From contig WTGD01000023.1 in assembly GCA_011523725.1 (NCBI GenBank), forward strand, positions 1 through 5,876: 5,876 nt of DNA. The letters run 5' to 3'. Position numbers and translations under genes: made by a program. The notes beneath the pieces were generated by a model. That model was not told the DNA's origin. It saw only the letters and a program-made list of their open reading frames with translations, and made no database searches. Positions 4,504 through 5,876 of the stretch are shown piece by piece. Origin of the DNA: Nitrospinota bacterium. Its GTDB lineage: Bacteria; UBA8248. Numbering within the stretch: the stretch's first letter is position 1; each line of letters begins with the position of its first letter.

Positions 4504-5876
4504 CTATACTGCAACCCCTCCTTTGTGAATGGCCATGGCGACACTCTCCGGCGTGATGGGCAGCTTGGTGAACCGATGACCGACGGCATCGCGCACGGCG
4601 TTGGAAATTGCGGCCAATGTGGGCACAAGAGAACTCTCTCCCACACCCTTGGCGCCATAGGGGCCTGTCGCATTGACCTCTTCGACGATAATGGTGGTGA
4701 ACTCGGGCGTATCCATTGACACGGGAATCTCGTATCGCGCCAGATCCGGCGTGAGCACGCGACCTTCGTGCACGTCGATTTCCTCGATCAGGGCTTGCCC
4801 AAGCCCCATTTCAATACCCCCTTGTATCTGCCCGATTACCCCTTGCGGGTTGATGGCCCGCCCCACATCATGGGCGGCGACCATGCGCTTCACCCAAACC
4901 TCTCCCGTATCCGGGTCGACTGCAACGTCCGCCACCTGTACGCCATAGCTGTACACCATGAACGGCCTGCCTTCTCCGGTTTCAGGGTTGAATGTCAAGG
5001 GGCCAGTGGTGAACCAGCCTTGGCCTGTAATCTGCTCGCCGACTAAAAGCGCCTGTGAAACCACCTCGCCAAACGAGATTGAACGCTCGGGCGCGCTTTT
5101 GATGAATACTCGTCCGTGCTTGAAGGCTACATCTTCGGCCGGCCCCTCGAGCATCTCCGCCGCTACGGGGGCCAGGATTCCCCGAACCTCCGCGATGGCT
5201 TCGCATATCGCATTGCCGGGAATCGTGGTGGAGCGTGAGCCTGCCGTAAAACCACTCTCTGGAACGGCATCCGTATCCACCTGCATGATGCGCACATCTT
5301 CAAAGCGCACGCCCATCGCTTCGGCGGCAATCTGGGCGAGCACGGTGTGGGAGCCCTGCCCGAGTTCGATGATGCCGACACCCACCTGCACCTTCCCGTC
5401 ATCGGTGACATGAACCTGCGCGCCACAGGAATCCGAGGGAGATGCGGCGCCCGTAGAATACCAAAACCCTGCCATGCCACGGCCATACAGCAAACCATCG
5501 CTGTTCGCGTTTTCTCGCGGGTGCGGACCGAGCGCTTTTTCCGCTTTATCGAGACAATCCATATACCCCACACTCTGATCCAATACCTGACGGGTTGCCG
5601 TAGAAGAGCCGAGTTTATAACCGTTCAATCGCCTCAGTTCGAAGGGATCCATTCCAAGCGAGAGGGCTAACTCGTCCATCTGGCTTTCAATCGCGAAATG
5701 CACCTGAGGAACGCCCAAACCACGCATGGCGCAGGTATTGATGTTGTTCGTGAGCACGAGGTAGCCGTCGGCCCAGACGTTGTCGCATTCATACGCACCG
5801 GAGGAATGGATAATCAGCTTTTTGATGATGCCGGGTCCTACGGCGGCGTATGGACCTTTGTTGAGATAAATATAGA
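4504..5876 (-). CDS. Molybdopterin-binding subunit, xanthine dehydrogenase/aldehyde oxidase family (5' end missing)
   Basis: The C-terminal 456 residues of a molybdenum hydroxylase large subunit, probably half to two-thirds of the protein. These enzymes hydroxylate aldehydes, purines or other N-heterocycles with water as oxygen donor, and pass electrons to FeS and FAD partners not seen here. Fragment numbering starts at the window edge. Landmarks: NTCAMRGLGVPQVHFAIE (46-63), the active-site loop with Arg51; MDELALSLGMDPFELRRLN (66-84); GRGMAGFWYSTGAA (131-144); ELGQGSHTVLAQIAAE (170-185), the cofactor-binding GQG segment; GFTAGSRSTTIPGNA (208-222); AHDVGRAINPQGVIGQIQGG (334-353); and GAKGVGESS (407-415), where Glu413 is the expected catalytic base. 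The substrate cannot be fixed. A Cys (Cys48) sits just before Ala-Met-Arg where many relatives have Gly or Thr. The frame is open through the right edge, so the GTG at 5757 is not the start. The gene ends at a TAG followed by a strong terminator. Confidence 0.93.
   Translation of the reverse strand, partial: YIYLNKGPYAAVGPGIIKKLIIHSSGAYECDNVWADGYLVLTNNINTCAMRGLGVPQVHFAIESQMDELALSLGMDPFELRRLNGYKLGSSTATRQVLDQSVGYMDCLDKAEKALGPHPRENANSDGLLYGRGMAGFWYSTGAASPSDSCGAQVHVTDDGKVQVGVGIIELGQGSHTVLAQIAAEAMGVRFEDVRIMQVDTDAVPESGFTAGSRSTTIPGNAICEAIAEVRGILAPVAAEMLEGPAEDVAFKHGRVFIKSAPERSISFGEVVSQALLVGEQITGQGWFTTGPLTFNPETGEGRPFMVYSYGVQVADVAVDPDTGEVWVKRMVAAHDVGRAINPQGVIGQIQGGIEMGLGQALIEEIDVHEGRVLTPDLARYEIPVSMDTPEFTTIIVEEVNATGPYGAKGVGESSLVPTLAAISNAVRDAVGHRFTKLPITPESVAMAIHKGGVAV

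Noticed and set aside
4398..4673. N-terminal extension of the nucleotidyltransferase frame to 4673
   Set aside because: It overlaps the conserved C-terminus of the molybdenum subunit and crosses the terminator; family homology starts at the ATG pair 4397/4394.
5755..5757. GTG at 5757 as start of the molybdenum-subunit gene
   Set aside because: The frame stays open to the right edge and the residues upstream, such as AYECDNVWADGYL, look like normal family sequence, so the gene continues beyond the window.
1..5876. CRISPR arrays, tRNA or rRNA genes, transposases, insertion-sequence ends
   Set aside because: I looked on both strands and saw no repeat-spacer pattern, cloverleaf, transposase-like protein or paired terminal repeats of an insertion sequence.

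Overview
The window reads as a piece of a moderately GC-rich bacterial chromosome, probably from an uncultured or environmental lineage. Every gene I can support lies on the minus strand, so transcription runs from high to low coordinates. I cannot assign a taxon. The recognisable families (molybdenum hydroxylase, sugar nucleotidyltransferase, Ntn-type GGT-like hydrolase, secreted phosphodiester glycosidase, SDR) are all widespread in bacteria.

Layout from right to left. (1) 5876-4504: the C-terminal ~456 residues of a molybdopterin-binding large subunit of the xanthine dehydrogenase/aldehyde oxidase family, cut by the window edge. (2) 4479-4447: a clear intrinsic terminator closing that unit, followed by a short leader with an 11-bp palindrome. 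(3) 4397-1683/773: a close-packed three-gene unit consisting of a nucleoside-diphosphate-sugar pyrophosphorylase with a left-handed beta-helix tail, a gamma-glutamyltransferase-like N-terminal-nucleophile hydrolase (33-bp gap), and an exported phosphodiester glycosidase (NAGPA-type, 55-bp gap). (4) 772-211: about 560 bp with no convincing gene. It holds an AT-rich island with a nested inverted repeat, helically phased TCGATAAAT repeats, and an imperfect copy of the sequence around the 3' end of the glycosidase gene. (5) 210-1: the N-terminal 70 codons of a short-chain dehydrogenase/reductase with a strong Shine-Dalgarno.

The three-gene unit pairs an enzyme that makes activated sugars with an exported enzyme of a family that removes sugars from phosphodiesters, and places an Ntn amidohydrolase between them. 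This fits processing or recycling of a glycosylated, amide-containing compound or envelope component, but that is inference from family membership and adjacency. An alternative reading groups the GGT-like protein with the molybdenum hydroxylase, because some GGT homologues (HpxW, oxamate amidohydrolase) act in purine/oxalurate breakdown. The terminator between the two units weakens that reading. Nothing in the window is a proven new system. The items most worth a second look are the intergenic nested repeat, the cysteine in the molybdenum-subunit active-site loop, and the gene combination itself.
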